Assembly: GCA_025457725.1 (NCBI GenBank)
Contig: JALOTU010000129.1
Coordinates: 1 to 7,182 of the forward strand
Direction: 5' to 3'
Length of the DNA stretch: 7,182 nt
DNA from: Verrucomicrobiota bacterium
GTDB taxonomy: Bacteria > Verrucomicrobiota > Verrucomicrobiia > Limisphaerales > DSYF01
Shown here: one piece after another, positions 6,593-7,182 of the stretch
Layout of the letters: the number at the start of each line of letters is the position of its first letter
Numbering within the stretch: position 1 is the first letter of the stretch
The notes under the pieces: model-generated
What the model was told of the DNA's origin: nothing
Seen by the model: only the letters and a program-made list of their open reading frames with translations
The model's database searches: none
Made by a program: the position numbers and the translations under genes

Positions 6593-7182
6593 TCAGGCAG
6601 TTTTCGGCGTCAACAGCGAATGCGACTTGTCAATGGTCTTGAGATCCCAACCGGGCTGTTCCTTGGGGATGTCCGCGTGCCACTCGATCAACAAGGGGAT
6701 GCCCTGTAACTCCGGGCACTTGAGCAGTTCATACTCGCCCCCCTCGATATCAATCTTGATCAGGCCCGGACGGCCAAACTTCCGCAGAGCCTCCCCCACG
6801 GATAAGGTGGCCACCTGCGGTCCGGTTGGGGGCGCCATGAAATCCGCATGGCAGGTTCCCTTCATGGGCTTGCCGTCCGGGGTCAAGGCGCAGGGGACGA
6901 GCACCACTTCCGGCGTCTGCATGAGGTTGTAGCCGAGGAACTGCAGCACATTGAGGTTGGGCTCAAAGGCGACGACGGGGTTGCGGCGGGCGATCCTGTA
7001 GGCATGACGCCCGAGCGAGGCCCCCACATCCCAGACCGGGCCGTTCCATTCACCGGCCATCAGGCATTGAAGCACTTCGGGTTCCCAGCCGTGGGGATGG
7101 AACCACTCATGAACGCGGTTGGAATTCAGGTAGCGTCCCAGGCGGTTCTGACTGATCTCCAAGCGAAACCAATGAAAAAGTC
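6593..7182 (-). CDS. FkbM family methyltransferase, N-terminus cut by the window edge
   Basis: This SAM-dependent methyltransferase of the FkbM family likely O-methylates a sugar of the glycan built here. Counting residues from a TTG at 7162, the SAM-binding motif VWDVGASLG is at 43-51. The second Rossmann acidic strand VVAFEPNLN follows at 63-71, and the family hallmark LIKIDIEGGE at 134-143. The closing strand IPLLIEWHADIP at 155-166 resembles the usual 'LIE.H' end. The TTG should not be taken as the start: the frame stays open to the right edge with no stop and no ATG in the window, so the true start is probably outside. The N-terminal stretch before the Rossmann fold is short (about 40 residues in view). 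The C-terminal tail after LIEWHAD is short compared with the left-hand FkbM. It is upstream of the GT2 by 9 bases on the same strand, which suggests the two act on the same sugar. Confidence 0.88.
   Translation of the reverse strand, partial: LFHWFRLEISQNRLGRYLNSNRVHEWFHPHGWEPEVLQCLMAGEWNGPVWDVGASLGRHAYRIARRNPVVAFEPNLNVLQFLGYNLMQTPEVVLVPCALTPDGKPMKGTCHADFMAPPTGPQVATLSVGEALRKFGRPGLIKIDIEGGEYELLKCPELQGIPLLIEWHADIPKEQPGWDLKTIDKSHSLLTPKTA

Noticed and set aside
7160..7162. TTG as the start of the right-hand FkbM gene
   Set aside because: The frame continues without a stop to the window edge, so the TTG is probably an internal leucine codon.

Overview
This window looks like part of a cell-surface polysaccharide (O-antigen, capsule or exopolysaccharide) locus on a GC-rich bacterial chromosome. 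Most of it is about 60% GC by eye. All seven genes that can be assigned with good confidence are glycan enzymes: three glycosyltransferases (two GT2, one GT61), two FkbM-type methyltransferases (both cut by the window edges), one three-domain sugar C-methyltransferase and one nucleotide-sugar short-chain dehydrogenase/epimerase. The eighth coding stretch is a short piece of a LamG/concanavalin A-like domain. The mix of GC-rich sugar genes, a LamG fragment and mostly absent Shine-Dalgarno sequences would fit Verrucomicrobiota or a related PVC-group bacterium. That taxonomic guess is weak and is an inference only.

Layout, left to right: (i) 1-500, plus strand, 3' part of an FkbM methyltransferase, AT-richer than the rest (about 46% GC over the first 420 bases); (ii) 563-2773, minus strand, a two-gene unit transcribed GT2 then GT61 with only 6 bases between them; (iii) 2774-3381, a divergent region holding a LamG-domain fragment on the plus strand; (iv) 3382-5521, plus strand, C-methyltransferase followed after 7 bases by the SDR epimerase/dehydratase; (v) 5546-7182, minus strand, FkbM methyltransferase (cut at the right edge) followed after 9 bases by a second GT2. 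Blocks (i)/(ii) and (iv)/(v) converge, while (ii)/(iv) diverge around the LamG fragment.

How the genes may work together (inference): the C-methyltransferase and SDR would act on a nucleotide-linked keto-sugar to give a branched or deoxy sugar. The GT2 and GT61 enzymes would transfer sugars to a growing lipid-linked or surface glycan, and the FkbM enzymes would O-methylate sugar hydroxyls. No transporter, polymerase, initiating transferase or regulator lies in the window, so it is an internal slice of a larger cluster. No tRNA, rRNA, CRISPR array, insertion sequence or clear origin was seen. The most unusual point is the SDR active site, where the usual Tyr-x-x-x-Lys reads Tyr-Ala-Ala-Thr-Arg and the dehydratase glutamate appears to be missing. 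I did not find a clearly new system here.
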